Below are positions 36,247 to 45,149 of a DNA stretch of 64,000 bases, piece by piece. The translations under genes and the position numbers were made by a program. The notes beneath the pieces were generated by a model, which made no database searches, was not told where the DNA came from, and saw only the letters and a list, made by a program, of their open reading frames with translations. Positions within the stretch are counted from its first letter, which is position 1, and each line of letters begins with the position of its first letter. The DNA is taken from NCBI RefSeq assembly GCF_014646335.1, contig NZ_BMNG01000005.1, forward strand, positions 433,543 through 497,542. Reading direction: 5' to 3'. This stretch comes from Streptomyces lasiicapitis (GTDB taxonomy: Bacteria; Actinomycetota; Actinomycetes; Streptomycetales; Streptomycetaceae).

Positions 36247-38259
36247 TCAGCCGATCTGCACGTTCTTGTCGAGAGTCACTTGGTCGATGTCCGAGGTGCG
36301 GACGGTCACCTTGACCTGCCACTTGCCGGCCATCGGGATCTGCACGCCGCTCGCGCTCCAGTGTCCGGTCGCGATGCGGTCGGGGGCGACCGGCAGCGGG
36401 CCGAGGTCCTTGGACTTGAGGGTGAAGGAGACCTTCACCTCGGGGATGTCGAAGGCGCTGCCGTTGGGCCGGTTCGCGAAGACATGCAGGTCGTTGCTGC
36501 CGGTACGGCCCGGTGTGAGCTCCAGGCGTATGGCGCCCTTGCCGTCCTGGCCGCCGGTGTCGAACGGGATCTTGATCTTGACCGGGCCCGCGGGCTGCTG
36601 CGCCGAGGTGGACGAGGCGTTCTTGGCCTCCTCCTCGGTGCGGCCGGGCTCGGTGCTGGTGAGGATCGTGGTGACGGCGAGCAGGACGACGGCCACGCCC
36701 GCCTCGGCGAACACCGAGCGGCGCAGGCCCGAGCGGTGCGGGTCGGCGTCACGGATCCGCTTCTCACGGGCGGAGTCCATGGCGGCCTGCTGCCGGGCGA
36801 GCTGCGCGGAACGCTTGTCCTGGCCGGGGGCCTTGCTGTCGGCGCCCTTGCCACCGCCACCGCCCTTGCCCTCGGCAATCTCGACCTCCGCCGAGACCCC
36901 CGTCTTGGAGCTGTGCGCCACGGCGACGGGCTTCTTCTTCTTGGTCGAGGTCCGCTGTTCGACGACCGCCGCGGCCGCCGCCTCGGGCGCCATCCCTCCG
37001 GCCTCCCCCGCGATCCGCCCCGTCCAGCGCCGTGACACCGACGCGACGCCCACGAGGACGACGACGAGCCCGATCTTGACGAGCAGCAACTGCCCGTACC
37101 GCGTCTCCACGAGCGCGGTCCACGAGCCGACCTGCCGCCACGACTGGTAGAGCCCGGTCGCCGCGAGCGTCACCACGCTGGCGAACGCGACGCGCGAGAA
37201 ACGGCGTACGGCACCGGCGTCGATCATCGGCGCGCGGTACAGGCAAAGCAGCAGCGCCGCGAGCCCGCCGAGCCAGGCCGCGACGGCAAGCAGGTGCAGG
37301 ACGTCGACCGGCATGGCGATCCCGGCCTGGATGCCCGTCGAGGCGTGCTCGGCGAGTGCCCAGGTCGCCGCGATGCCGATGGCGACGACGCTGCCGCCGA
37401 TCGCCAGGCCGAAGGCGAGGTCCCGCTTCTCCTTGGCGTCCTCGCGCCGCTCGTACGCCCCGAAGAGCACGGCGATGAACAGCGCGGCGGCCGCGAGGAG
37501 CAGCAGCCGCGAGACGAGCGCGGCGCCGGTCTTGGTCTGGAGCACGTCGCCGAGCTTCGCCAGGTCGAAGGCGTCCCCGAGCTTGCCCGACCCCGTGTAC
37601 GGCGCCCGCAGCAGCAGCATCACCAGCGTGGCGCCGGTGAGCGAGAGCCAGCCGCCGACCACGAGCCGCTGCAGCGGACGTACGCCCGCGCCGCGCTGCC
37701 AGCACCCGAGCACGAAGGCGGCACCGCCGACGACGATCGTGAATCCGGCGTACGAGATATAGCGCGCGAAGCCGTAGAGGGCGCCGACGAGTCCGCCGCC
37801 GACCTCCTGGTCGGACAGCGACACCTTGGTGTCGGAGGGCGCGCCGATGGAGAAGGTGAAGGCGCCGGAGATGGGGTGGCTGTCGGCGGAGACGACCTGG
37901 TAGGCGACGGTGAAGGTGCCGTCGGGCAGGCCCGGCTTCAGCTTCACGCCGTACGCGTTCGAGCCCAGGTCGCTGGTCTTGCCGGTGTCGACGCGCTTGC
38001 CGGCCGGGTCGAGGACCCGTACCGAGCCGTCGGACATGGCGACCTTCTCGGAGAACGACAGCGACACCTGGGCGGGTGCCTTGTCGACCACCGCTCCCTG
38101 CTTGGGGTCGCTCCCGGTCAGCGCGGCGTGCGCGCCGGCGGGCGCCGCGGCGGCGAGCACGGAGCCGAGGACGGCGCCGATCAGGGCGACGGCGACGAGC
38201 AGCAGGCGCCCGTACCCGGTCAGGGAGGCCGGTCCCGGGCGGGGAGCGGTGGTCCGCAT
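36247..38259 (-). CDS. CopC-CopD fusion: copper-binding domain plus eight-helix copper membrane protein
   Basis: 670 residues. After the signal peptide the mature protein would start at His44 (AHAALTGSDP), the CopC copper-binding N-terminus. The second CopC His lies in SADSHPISGAF. A CopD domain with eight or nine helices follows (about 165-430) and then a cytosolic/extracellular tail with FixH/YtkA-like features near the C-terminus (AHVF-type sequence LHVFANRPNGS). Likely imports or hands over Cu(II). ATG at 38259; a TTG three bases earlier is rejected for lack of context. Confidence 0.9.
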   Translation of the reverse strand: MRTTAPRPGPASLTGYGRLLLVAVALIGAVLGSVLAAAAPAGAHAALTGSDPKQGAVVDKAPAQVSLSFSEKVAMSDGSVRVLDPAGKRVDTGKTSDLGSNAYGVKLKPGLPDGTFTVAYQVVSADSHPISGAFTFSIGAPSDTKVSLSDQEVGGGLVGALYGFARYISYAGFTIVVGGAAFVLGCWQRGAGVRPLQRLVVGGWLSLTGATLVMLLLRAPYTGSGKLGDAFDLAKLGDVLQTKTGAALVSRLLLLAAAALFIAVLFGAYERREDAKEKRDLAFGLAIGGSVVAIGIAATWALAEHASTGIQAGIAMPVDVLHLLAVAAWLGGLAALLLCLYRAPMIDAGAVRRFSRVAFASVVTLAATGLYQSWRQVGSWTALVETRYGQLLLVKIGLVVVLVGVASVSRRWTGRIAGEAGGMAPEAAAAAVVEQRTSTKKKKPVAVAHSSKTGVSAEVEIAEGKGGGGGKGADSKAPGQDKRSAQLARQQAAMDSAREKRIRDADPHRSGLRRSVFAEAGVAVVLLAVTTILTSTEPGRTEEEAKNASSTSAQQPAGPVKIKIPFDTGGQDGKGAIRLELTPGRTGSNDLHVFANRPNGSAFDIPEVKVSFTLKSKDLGPLPVAPDRIATGHWSASGVQIPMAGKWQVKVTVRTSDIDQVTLDKNVQIG

Positions 38260-38275
38260 CAACTCTTCAGTCCCC

Positions 38276-38863
38276 TCAGTGCGACGAGTGTTTGTCGGTG
38301 GTGGAGTGGGGCTTCGTGTCGCTCGGGTCGTGCTTCGTGTCGGAGGTGCTGTCGGACCGCTGGTCCGAGGCGCTCGCCGGGTTGTACGTCGCGGCCTTCA
38401 CCGGCACCTCGACGGTGATCGGCTTCGACTTCTCGAAGCGGAGGGTGACCTCCACCTTGTCGCCCTGCTCCGGCTTGTGCTTGAGCTTTTCGAGCATGAT
38501 GTGGTTGCCGCCGCGGCTGAAGGCGAGCTCGCCGTTCGCGGGCACGTCGAAGGACTTCCGCTCCTTCATCGTGGAGCCGACGGTGGCGTGCAGGGTGACG
38601 CTGCCCGCGAGCGGGCTCGATGCGCCGACGAGCTTGTCCGCGGCGCCCTTGTTGGTGACGGTGAAGAAGCCGCCGGCCATGTCGGCCATCGCCGGGGCGG
38701 GGATGTAGGCCCCGGACACCTTCAGTTCGGGCTTCTTGGCGGCGTCCCCGGAGGGGCTGTCCTTGCCGTTGTCGGAGTCGCCGCAGCCCGCGAGGGCGAG
38801 GCCCGCGGTGAGGGCCAGGGCGGTGCCGGTGAGCAGACGACGGCGGGTGGTGCGGTGGTTCAC
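38276..38863 (-). CDS. ecuC: PCuAC-type copper chaperone lipoprotein (ECuC)
   Basis: 195 residues. Lipobox LALAGC with lipidated Cys27. The Cu(I) site HX6MX21HXM (His92, Met99, His121, Met123) is complete. A His/Asp/Ser-rich C-terminal tail (from about 165) adds possible Cu(II) ligands. Delivers copper to Sco and on to CuA of cytochrome c oxidase. GTG start overlaps the TGA of sco (GTGA). Confidence 0.92.
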   Translation of the reverse strand: MNHRTTRRRLLTGTALALTAGLALAGCGDSDNGKDSPSGDAAKKPELKVSGAYIPAPAMADMAGGFFTVTNKGAADKLVGASSPLAGSVTLHATVGSTMKERKSFDVPANGELAFSRGGNHIMLEKLKHKPEQGDKVEVTLRFEKSKPITVEVPVKAATYNPASASDQRSDSTSDTKHDPSDTKPHSTTDKHSSH

Positions 38864-39555
38864 GGGTTCTGTCCCTTGAGGATCTTGGGGATGTCCTGCT
38901 CGTAGTCCTTGTCCGTCGCGTCCTTGCCGTTGTAGACGGCGTAGCCGGCGTCGGACTTCGGCGAGAAGGCGATGACCTGCGTGCCGTGCATCGACTCGAT
39001 CTTGCCGTTCTTGAGCTTCTTGGACGGCTCGACGTTGATGCCGACGGTGCGGCCGCTGGCCTGGATGGTCGGGAAGTCACCGGTGAGCCCGATGAACTCG
39101 GGGTCCTGGGCCTTGAGCCACTTGCCCAGTTCCTTCGAGGTGTCCCGCTCGGGGTCGGTGGTGACGAAGACGACCTGGAGCTTGTCGAGCTCGGCCTTGG
39201 TGACGGTCTTCTTCTGCAGCAGGCTCTTCTTGGCGACCGCGATGTTGCTCATCGTCAGCGGGCAGACGTCCGGGCAGTTGGTGTAGCCGTAGTAGAGGAG
39301 CACCGGCTTGCCCTTGGTCTGCTCGCGCAGGTCGTACTTCTTGCCGTGGGTGTCCTTCAGGACCAGGTCCGGCTTCTTGAACGGCTTGTCGAGGACGGTC
39401 GCGGCCTTGTCGGCGCCTGGCTCCATCGACACGTCGGCGACCGCCTGCTTCTTGTCGCCGTCGCCCGAGCCGCACGCGGTCAGGGTGAGGGCGGCCGCGG
39501 TCAGGAACGCGGCGGCGGTGAGCGACTTCGTGGTCTGCTTGCTCAACTTGCGCAT
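38860..39555 (-). CDS. sco: Sco1/SenC copper chaperone lipoprotein
   Basis: 231 residues. Lipobox TLTACG (Cys28). Thioredoxin-like fold with NCPDVCP (Cys94, Cys98) and the third copper ligand His in ESMHGTQ. Loads the CuA centre of aa3 oxidase. ATG start at 39555 opens the PCuAC/Sco pair; the two are translationally coupled. Confidence 0.95.
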   Translation of the reverse strand: MRKLSKQTTKSLTAAAFLTAAALTLTACGSGDGDKKQAVADVSMEPGADKAATVLDKPFKKPDLVLKDTHGKKYDLREQTKGKPVLLYYGYTNCPDVCPLTMSNIAVAKKSLLQKKTVTKAELDKLQVVFVTTDPERDTSKELGKWLKAQDPEFIGLTGDFPTIQASGRTVGINVEPSKKLKNGKIESMHGTQVIAFSPKSDAGYAVYNGKDATDKDYEQDIPKILKGQNP

Positions 39556-39627
39556 ACGAAAATGTCCCAGATGTGAGGTGGCCGGGACGCGCCGGGGCCA
39601 AGCCCTGCGGCGCGTCCCGCGGGTGGC

Positions 39628-40389
39628 TCAGCTGTTGACGCGGCGACGGCCCGCGAGCACCCCGAAGGCCACGCCCGCGGCGCCGACGACGATGCCGACG
39701 ATGCCGAGGGTGCGGGCGGTGGTGTCGCTGCTGTCGCTGTCGGAGGCGCTCTCTTCCTTGCCGCCGGACTTGGCGTCGGACTCGGCCGCGGCCTTGTCCT
39801 TGTCATCGGACTTGTCGTCGGCACCGGCGCCGCCGTGGTGGTCCTCGGACGCGGCGCTCAGCGCGAGGGCGGGCGCCGGGAACTCCGGCTCCTCCGCGCC
39901 CTTCTGCTGCGGCTCGATCCAGCGCACGACGTCCTTGTTGCTGTACGTCTGGAGCGCCTTGAAGACCATCTGGTCGGCGTCCTCGGGGAGCTGGCCGAGG
40001 GAGAGCGGGAACTTCTGGAAGGTGCCCGGCTCGATGCCCTTGCCGTCGGCGGTCCAGACGACCTTGGAGACGGCCTCGTCGATCTTCTCGCCGTGGATCT
40101 CGATCGGCTTCTTCAGCTTGGTCTTGGTGACCTTCGCCTTCCAGCCGGGCACGGGCTGCGTCATCACCGACGCGAGCGGCTGGTCGGCGGGGAAGGTGAC
40201 CTCGAGCTTGGTCGTCGAGGCGTCGTCGCGCTCGTTGGGGACCTTGAAGTTGACGGTCGCGTAGCCGCCCTTGGCGGCCTCGCCCTCGGGGCTGACGCTG
40301 ACGTGCGCGAAGGCGGGGACGGCGGAGAGCAGCAGGACGGCGGAGGCGGCGGTGCCGGCGACGACGGAGACACGGGTCAGGGACTTCAT
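39628..40389 (-). CDS. YcnI-like copper-binding protein (DUF1775)
   Basis: 253 residues. Signal peptide 1-28, mature protein starts with His29 (AHVSV), the YcnI copper ligand. A WIEP-type Trp segment may be the Trp of the brace. The domain (29-165) is followed by an acidic Asp/Ser/Lys linker and a C-terminal transmembrane anchor (about 225-245). Binds Cu(II) at the cell surface. GGAGC before the ATG. Confidence 0.9.
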   Translation of the reverse strand: MKSLTRVSVVAGTAASAVLLLSAVPAFAHVSVSPEGEAAKGGYATVNFKVPNERDDASTTKLEVTFPADQPLASVMTQPVPGWKAKVTKTKLKKPIEIHGEKIDEAVSKVVWTADGKGIEPGTFQKFPLSLGQLPEDADQMVFKALQTYSNKDVVRWIEPQQKGAEEPEFPAPALALSAASEDHHGGAGADDKSDDKDKAAAESDAKSGGKEESASDSDSSDTTARTLGIVGIVVGAAGVAFGVLAGRRRVNS

Positions 40390-40425
40390 GGCGGAATGCT
40401 CCAGTTTCGGCAGGTGGACACGGCG

Positions 40426-40464
40426 GTCGTGCCCGTGGTGACACGGGCGTCGTGCCCGTGGTGA
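40426..40464. promoter_or_regulatory. Direct repeat with hairpin upstream of YcnI
   Basis: The 16-bp unit gtcgtgcccgtggtga occurs twice (40426-40441, 40449-40464) on a 23-bp period. It also allows a gcccgtg/cacgggc hairpin between units. It lies 37-75 bp upstream of the copper gene start, so it may be an operator for a metal sensor. Confidence 0.4.
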
Positions 40465-40594
40465 ACGGTGAATACGGCCGTACGCACTGTGGTGTTCGAC
40501 AAGGGGACGCGGTGCGGGCGGGCCGTGCGGCCGGGCGCGCATGCGTGCGGGCACGCCTCGCGGCACGCACCCCTTGAGGAAGGAGCGGTCCGCG

Positions 40595-41449
40595 TCAGGC
40601 GGCGAGTGCGAGGTCGGCGGGCGCGGGCGGGCCGCGCCGGATCACCGTGTCCTTGAGCGTGGCGGCTTCGAGCCGCGGCGGCAGGAGCGTGTGCGCGGCG
40701 TGCACGGGCCCGGCCGTGGGCGCGCCGGTGAGCCCGGCGCGCATGACTCGTACCAGCGCGAGAGCGGCACGCAGCGAACGTACGAGCGCCACCTCGGCGA
40801 CTCCATACGCCCCCTGGGCCGAGAGCCGCACCAGACGGGTCAGCGCGAGGTCGCCGCGGCGCAGCAGCCAGCCCGCGGCGAGCGCCGCGAGGACGTGCGC
40901 GAGCAGCATCGGCAGCGACGGAAGGAGCGAGGCCGCCGGGTCCATGCCCGGCATCGAGCCCGTCGCGGCGTGCCCCGCGGCCTCGCTCCCGGCGTGGCCG
41001 TGGGCCGCGTGGGCACCGCCCGAGGGCTCCAGACCGGCGCCCCGGAGGATCTGCCGTGCCTGTACGGGAGTGATCGTCGCCGCGCTCGCGCCGCACGCGA
41101 TGCGGGCCGCGCGCTCGACGAGCGAGGCGGCGTCCGAACCGCCCGCGGTGGCCGACGCCATGGCCGTGCCGTGCTGCTGGCCGAGGCCGAACAGCGCGTG
41201 CAGAGCCAGCTGACCGGCGGCGAGTGCCCCCGCGATGCCCGGCAGCGAACGCTCGCGCCCGGCGAGGGGCACGGCCACGGCGAGGACGGCGAGGAAGGCC
41301 ACGGCCAGTGTCCACAGCGGGACCGAGGCGCACGAGGCGAGTACATGGCCCCCGGCGGACAGCACGACACAGACCGCGGCGAACATCGCGGCCCGCAGCA
41401 GCCGGAGGTCGGCTCCGGTGCGCGCCTGGCGCTCGTGGGGGGCAGTCAT
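40595..41449 (-). CDS. His/Met-rich polytopic membrane protein next to the copper cluster
   Basis: 284 residues; I do not recognise a named family. Four to five hydrophobic segments. Between about residues 145 and 175 lies a segment with repeated His and Met residues (HAAHGHAGSEAAGH and GSMPGMDP). Together with its position, this suggests a copper or other metal transport/chaperone role. Basic C-terminal tail. ATG at 41449. Confidence 0.75.
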   Translation of the reverse strand: MTAPHERQARTGADLRLLRAAMFAAVCVVLSAGGHVLASCASVPLWTLAVAFLAVLAVAVPLAGRERSLPGIAGALAAGQLALHALFGLGQQHGTAMASATAGGSDAASLVERAARIACGASAATITPVQARQILRGAGLEPSGGAHAAHGHAGSEAAGHAATGSMPGMDPAASLLPSLPMLLAHVLAALAAGWLLRRGDLALTRLVRLSAQGAYGVAEVALVRSLRAALALVRVMRAGLTGAPTAGPVHAAHTLLPPRLEAATLKDTVIRRGPPAPADLALAA

Positions 41450-41665
41450 GGCGGGGCCATCATCGCACCAGGCCCACCCGTCTCCTACGGCAGGTCTACG
41501 CCGGCTCCGCAAGGTTCCGCCCCTCCGCGAGGGGTACCCGTCTACACCGGCACGGGTCGCCGCCGCGTCCGCCGTATGGGCGGCATCACGTCAAGTGGGC
41601 GCTTATTCGCGGGCACGCGCGGCAATACGTATCGGTATGTCGAGCCGCAGCCAGGAGGCTGGAGC

Positions 41666-42202
41666 ATGAGCATCTGGTGGTCACTCCATTTGCGGCGCGA
41701 AGCTGCGAGCGTTCCGCTCGCCCGGCGCCTGCTGATCGGCACGATGGAGAGCGCGGGGGTGCACCCCGACATCTCGTACGACCTGTCGCTCGCGCTCACC
41801 GAGGCCTGCGCCAACGCCGTGGAGCACGGTGGGGCGGCCGCCCCGGGCGCGCCCGGTGGCGCCTATCGGGTCACTGCCTACCTGGACGGCGAGAAGTGCC
41901 GCATCGAGGTCGCCGACTCGGGGCCCGGCTTTCCGCCGGGCCGTGTCCTCATGTCGACGCGCCGCGGCCGTCGGCGCCGCCGCGCCCGCCGCCCGGCCGC
42001 GGTGGCGCCGCCCGCCTCGTCCGTGTTGCCCACCGCGCCCTCGGTGCCGTCCGAAACCGCCGAGAGCGGGCGCGGGCTGTGTCTCATCCGTGAGCTCGCC
42101 GATCATGTGGACTTCGGGAACAAGCCTGGGCGCGGCGGCGCGGTGATCAGTTTCGACAAGGTGCTGAAGTGGCGCGAGGACGCGCCACTGATCAGTGCGT
42201 GA
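41666..42202 (+). CDS. RsbW-like ATP-binding regulatory protein with Arg-rich insert
   Basis: 178 residues, HATPase_c fold of the anti-sigma kinase type. N-box EACANAVEHG and G1 box DSGPGFPPG are clear; the G2 part GRGLCLIRELAD follows. Between them is an insertion (about 95-130) with an Arg cluster and then a Pro/Ala/Ser stretch, at the ATP-lid position. ATG at 41666 follows GGAGGCTGGAG. No sigma factor or antagonist lies beside it. Confidence 0.85.
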   Translation: MSIWWSLHLRREAASVPLARRLLIGTMESAGVHPDISYDLSLALTEACANAVEHGGAAAPGAPGGAYRVTAYLDGEKCRIEVADSGPGFPPGRVLMSTRRGRRRRRARRPAAVAPPASSVLPTAPSVPSETAESGRGLCLIRELADHVDFGNKPGRGGAVISFDKVLKWREDAPLISA

Positions 42203-42267
42203 GCCTCCGGCCTGGGTGGCCGTTTGATCGCGGCCTGCGGCCTGCTCGTCCTCAATCGCCGGGCGGG

Positions 42268-43077
42268 CTAATTTCCCACCGTCTCGCTGTAGACCTTGAG
42301 CGCCGAGCGCGGTGCCCGTCCCAGCAGCTCGCGGAGCTTGTTGTTCTCCACACCCGTGCCGTCCAGGAAGCCTCCCGCTATCGCCGAGTACGTGCTCAGG
42401 AGCATCGGCACCTGGAAGGGGAGGGCCTGGCCCGCCGTCGTGATCGCCTCGCGGGTCGCGGCCAGGGTGTCGGGCTCGTAGTGGCCGCCGAGCGCGCGGG
42501 CCAGGTCGGGGCCGCCCAGGGGCTCCTCGCCGACCAGTTCGTAGGTGCGGCCCGCGTGCGGGGCCGGGTTCGTCGCCACGCGTACGGCCACGTCGGCGAG
42601 GTCCTCGCGGGCCACCGCGGCGAGGCGGCCGTCGCCCAGGGGCGCGGCGATGGTGCCGTCGGGGCCCGGCGCGGCGACGGCGGCGAGGAATTCCGCGTAC
42701 AGGCCGTTGCGCAGCACCGTCCAGTTCAGGGTGGAGCGGCGCAGGCGGCGTTCGGTCCAGCGGTGGGCGAGGGCGTACGTGAGGTGGTCGCCGTCGCCGC
42801 TGAGGCTGGTGTAGACGAGGTGGCCGACGCCCGCCTTCTCGGCGGCGGTGATCACGGCCTCGTGGCGGGCGGCGACCACGTCGTCCTCGGCCGCGCCCGC
42901 CGAGATGACGAGCAGGGTGTCGACGCCGGTGAAGTCCAGGGAGGAGGGGTCGTCGAAGTCGACGCGGCGCCCGCCGGGCCCCGGCGTGCGGGTGCCGATC
43001 ACGACGTCGTCGCGGCCCGCGAGGCGCGCGGTGACGAGCTTGCCGAGTGCGCCGGTGGCGCCGGTGATCATGAGCAT
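42268..43077 (-). CDS. NAD(P)-binding NmrA/SDR-like protein
   Basis: 269 residues. The glycine-rich GATGALGKLV motif at the N-terminus binds NAD(P). YTSLSGDGDH, TERRLRRS and RNGLYAEF follow, as in NmrA-like and quinone-reductase-like proteins (QorB type). Divergent to an HxlR regulator, the usual partner of such a gene in streptomycetes. ATG at 43077. Confidence 0.88.
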   Translation of the reverse strand: MLMITGATGALGKLVTARLAGRDDVVIGTRTPGPGGRRVDFDDPSSLDFTGVDTLLVISAGAAEDDVVAARHEAVITAAEKAGVGHLVYTSLSGDGDHLTYALAHRWTERRLRRSTLNWTVLRNGLYAEFLAAVAAPGPDGTIAAPLGDGRLAAVAREDLADVAVRVATNPAPHAGRTYELVGEEPLGGPDLARALGGHYEPDTLAATREAITTAGQALPFQVPMLLSTYSAIAGGFLDGTGVENNKLRELLGRAPRSALKVYSETVGN

Positions 43078-43089
43078 GGGAAATTTCCC
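43078..43089. promoter_or_regulatory. Palindrome over the NmrA-like gene ribosome-binding region
   Basis: gggaaatttccc, a 12-bp perfect palindrome directly before the ATG, overlapping its GGGGG ribosome-binding element on the minus strand. Confidence 0.4.
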
Positions 43090-43153
43090 CCGTTGTCCTG
43101 GGTTCCGTAGATTCAAAGGAGTGGGTGGCGGTGGTCGCCGGGCCCGAGAACAT

Positions 43154-43177
43154 CGTGATCCGCGGCGGACGATCACG
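43154..43177. promoter_or_regulatory. Dyad between divergent NmrA-like gene and HxlR gene
   Basis: cgtgatc (43154-43160) and gatcacg (43171-43177) are 7-bp perfect arms on a 17-bp centre-to-centre distance. They end two bases before the AAGGAGG of the HxlR gene. A natural autoregulatory HxlR operator. Confidence 0.5.
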
Positions 43178-43192
43178 TAAGGAGGCACTTTG

Positions 43193-43636
43193 ATGTCAGC
43201 AGGGCACACGGCGGTAACCACTTCCGGCACGACCACGGACGAGCCGGTGATCGTCTGCGAGACGCCGCAGGACGAGTGCGGCGTCAGGGACGTCCTCGAC
43301 CGGCTCGGCGACAAATGGTCCGTCTACGTAGTGGTCGAACTCGCCTCCGGAGTACTGCGGTTCAAGGAACTCCAGCGCCGCATCCACGGCGGCATCTCGC
43401 AGCGCATGCTGACCCTGACGGTGCGCCGCCTGGAGCGCGACGGCCTGGTGAAGCGCACGGTGTACCCCACCGTCCCGCCGCAGGTGGAGTACGAACTGAC
43501 CGACCTCGGCCACAGCCTCACCCACCTCGTGAAGTCCCTGGCGGACTGGTCGATCGCCCACCGCCCGGACATCGCGGCGGCGCGGGAGGCGTACGACGGG
43601 AAGGCCGCTCAGGAGGAGCCGGCCGCCGCGGGCTGA
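43193..43636 (+). CDS. HxlR-family transcriptional regulator
   Basis: 147 residues. Winged-helix with the HxlR signature DVLDRLGDKWSVYVV, LRFKELQRRI, GISQRMLT, LERDGLVKRTVYPTVPPQVEYELT. A Cys pair (VCETPQDECG) precedes the first helix, typical of redox or aldehyde-sensing members. ATG at 43193 after AAGGAGG; a TTG three bases earlier is rejected. Confidence 0.93.
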   Translation: MSAGHTAVTTSGTTTDEPVIVCETPQDECGVRDVLDRLGDKWSVYVVVELASGVLRFKELQRRIHGGISQRMLTLTVRRLERDGLVKRTVYPTVPPQVEYELTDLGHSLTHLVKSLADWSIAHRPDIAAAREAYDGKAAQEEPAAAG

Positions 43637-43685
43637 CGCGGGCCGGGCAGCGGCGTACGACATCGGTCCGGAAGCGACGTACGCC

Positions 43686-45149
43686 TCACAACTCCCCCTC
43701 CCCCGAAGGTGGAAGCACCCGGCACAGCGCCTCCACCGCCGCCGCGTACGCGTGCTCCGGCGGTGTCGCGTACCCGACCACCAGGCCGTCCGGCGCGCGC
43801 ATGGACGCGGTCGCGGCCGGGTGGCGGTAGTCCGACAGGCCCTCCAGGCCGACCCCCTGCCAGGCGGCGGCCTTCACCGCGGACGCCTCCGTGCCGGGCG
43901 GCAGCCGCAGCACGGCGTGCAGCCCTGCCGCGATGCCGGTGACGGTGATGTGCGGGGCGCGGTCGGCGAGGGCGGTGACGAGGTGGTCGCGGCGGCGCCG
44001 GTAGCGCTGGCGCATGCGGCGGACGTGCCGGTCGTAGTGGCCGGAGTCGATGAGGTCGGCGAGGGTGAGCTGGTCGGGGACGCTCGCCCAGGCCTCCCGC
44101 TGGCCCTTGGCGGTCACGACGGCGTCGACCAGGTGCTCCGGAAGCACCATCCAGCCGAGCCGCACGGCGGGCGACAGGCTCTTGCTCACCGAGCCGACGT
44201 ACACGACGCGTTCGGGGTCCAGGCCCTGGACGGCGCCGACGGGCTCGCGGTCGTAGCGGAACTCGCCGTCGTAGTCGTCCTCCACGATCAGGCCGTCGCG
44301 GGTGCGGGCCCAGTCGACGGCGGCGGTGCGGCGCGCGGGGTGCAGCGGGCCGCCGGTGGGGAACTGGTGCGCCGGGGTGAGCAGCAGCGCGCGGACCGGG
44401 CCCGCGACGTCCGCCAACTCCTCGACGCGGGCGCCGTGTTCGTCCAGGGACAGCGGCACCGTACGTACCTTGGCGGCGTCCAGGAGCGAGCGGTGGAAGC
44501 CGAGTCCGTACGCCTCCACGGCGGCGGGACCGCGCAGCACCCCGCCGCCCGAGCCGCCCCCGGGCCCGCCGAACAGCAGCCGCAGCGCGTGCGCGAACCC
44601 GGAGCAGACCACGATCCGTTCCGGGTCGGTGCGTACGCCGCGTACGCGCGCCAGATATCCGGCGAGCGCCCGGCGCAGCTCGACGCGGCCCCGCGGATCG
44701 CCGGGCCCGAAGGCCTCGTTGGGCGCGGCGGTGAGGGCGCGCCGGGCGGCGGCGAGCCAGGCGGCGCGGGGGAAGGAACCGGCGTCCGGCTGGCCCTGGA
44801 CCAGGTTGTACGCGGGGCGTGCGGGCGCGGAGGGGGAGCGCTTGGGGACGCGGGCGGGCGGCGGGGGCGCGGCGCGCTCGGCCACGCGGGTGCCCGAGCC
44901 CTGGCGGGCGGTGAGCCAGCCTTCGGCGACGAGTTCGGCGTAGGCGTCGGCGACGGTGTTGCGGGCGACGCCGAGGTCGGCGGCGAGGGAGCGGTACGGG
45001 GGCAGTCTGGTGCCCGGGGCCAGCCTGCCGTCCTGGACCGCCGCCCGCAGCGCGCGGATCAGGGCGGCTCTGCGGCTGCCTCCGCCGGAGAGCTCCAGGT
45101 GCAGGTCACTGCCGATGCGCTCCGCCGAATTGACCCATGAATCCACCAT
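43686..45149 (-). CDS. MocR-type regulator (GntR HTH plus PLP aminotransferase domain)
   Basis: 487 residues. GntR winged helix about 20-85 (LPPYRSLAADLGVARNTV). Aminotransferase fold from about 120, with VEDDYDGEF and the PLP-lysine in GSVSKSLSPAVRLGW. PLP acts as effector rather than for catalysis in this family. Divergent to an AhpD-like gene, a frequent pairing. ATG at 45149. Confidence 0.92.
   Translation of the reverse strand: MVDSWVNSAERIGSDLHLELSGGGSRRAALIRALRAAVQDGRLAPGTRLPPYRSLAADLGVARNTVADAYAELVAEGWLTARQGSGTRVAERAAPPPPARVPKRSPSAPARPAYNLVQGQPDAGSFPRAAWLAAARRALTAAPNEAFGPGDPRGRVELRRALAGYLARVRGVRTDPERIVVCSGFAHALRLLFGGPGGGSGGGVLRGPAAVEAYGLGFHRSLLDAAKVRTVPLSLDEHGARVEELADVAGPVRALLLTPAHQFPTGGPLHPARRTAAVDWARTRDGLIVEDDYDGEFRYDREPVGAVQGLDPERVVYVGSVSKSLSPAVRLGWMVLPEHLVDAVVTAKGQREAWASVPDQLTLADLIDSGHYDRHVRRMRQRYRRRRDHLVTALADRAPHITVTGIAAGLHAVLRLPPGTEASAVKAAAWQGVGLEGLSDYRHPAATASMRAPDGLVVGYATPPEHAYAAAVEALCRVLPPSGEGEL

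Noticed and set aside
35060..37150. 696-codon plus-strand frame opposite the Dyp peroxidase and CopCD genes
   Set aside because: Shadow frame with no recognisable domain.
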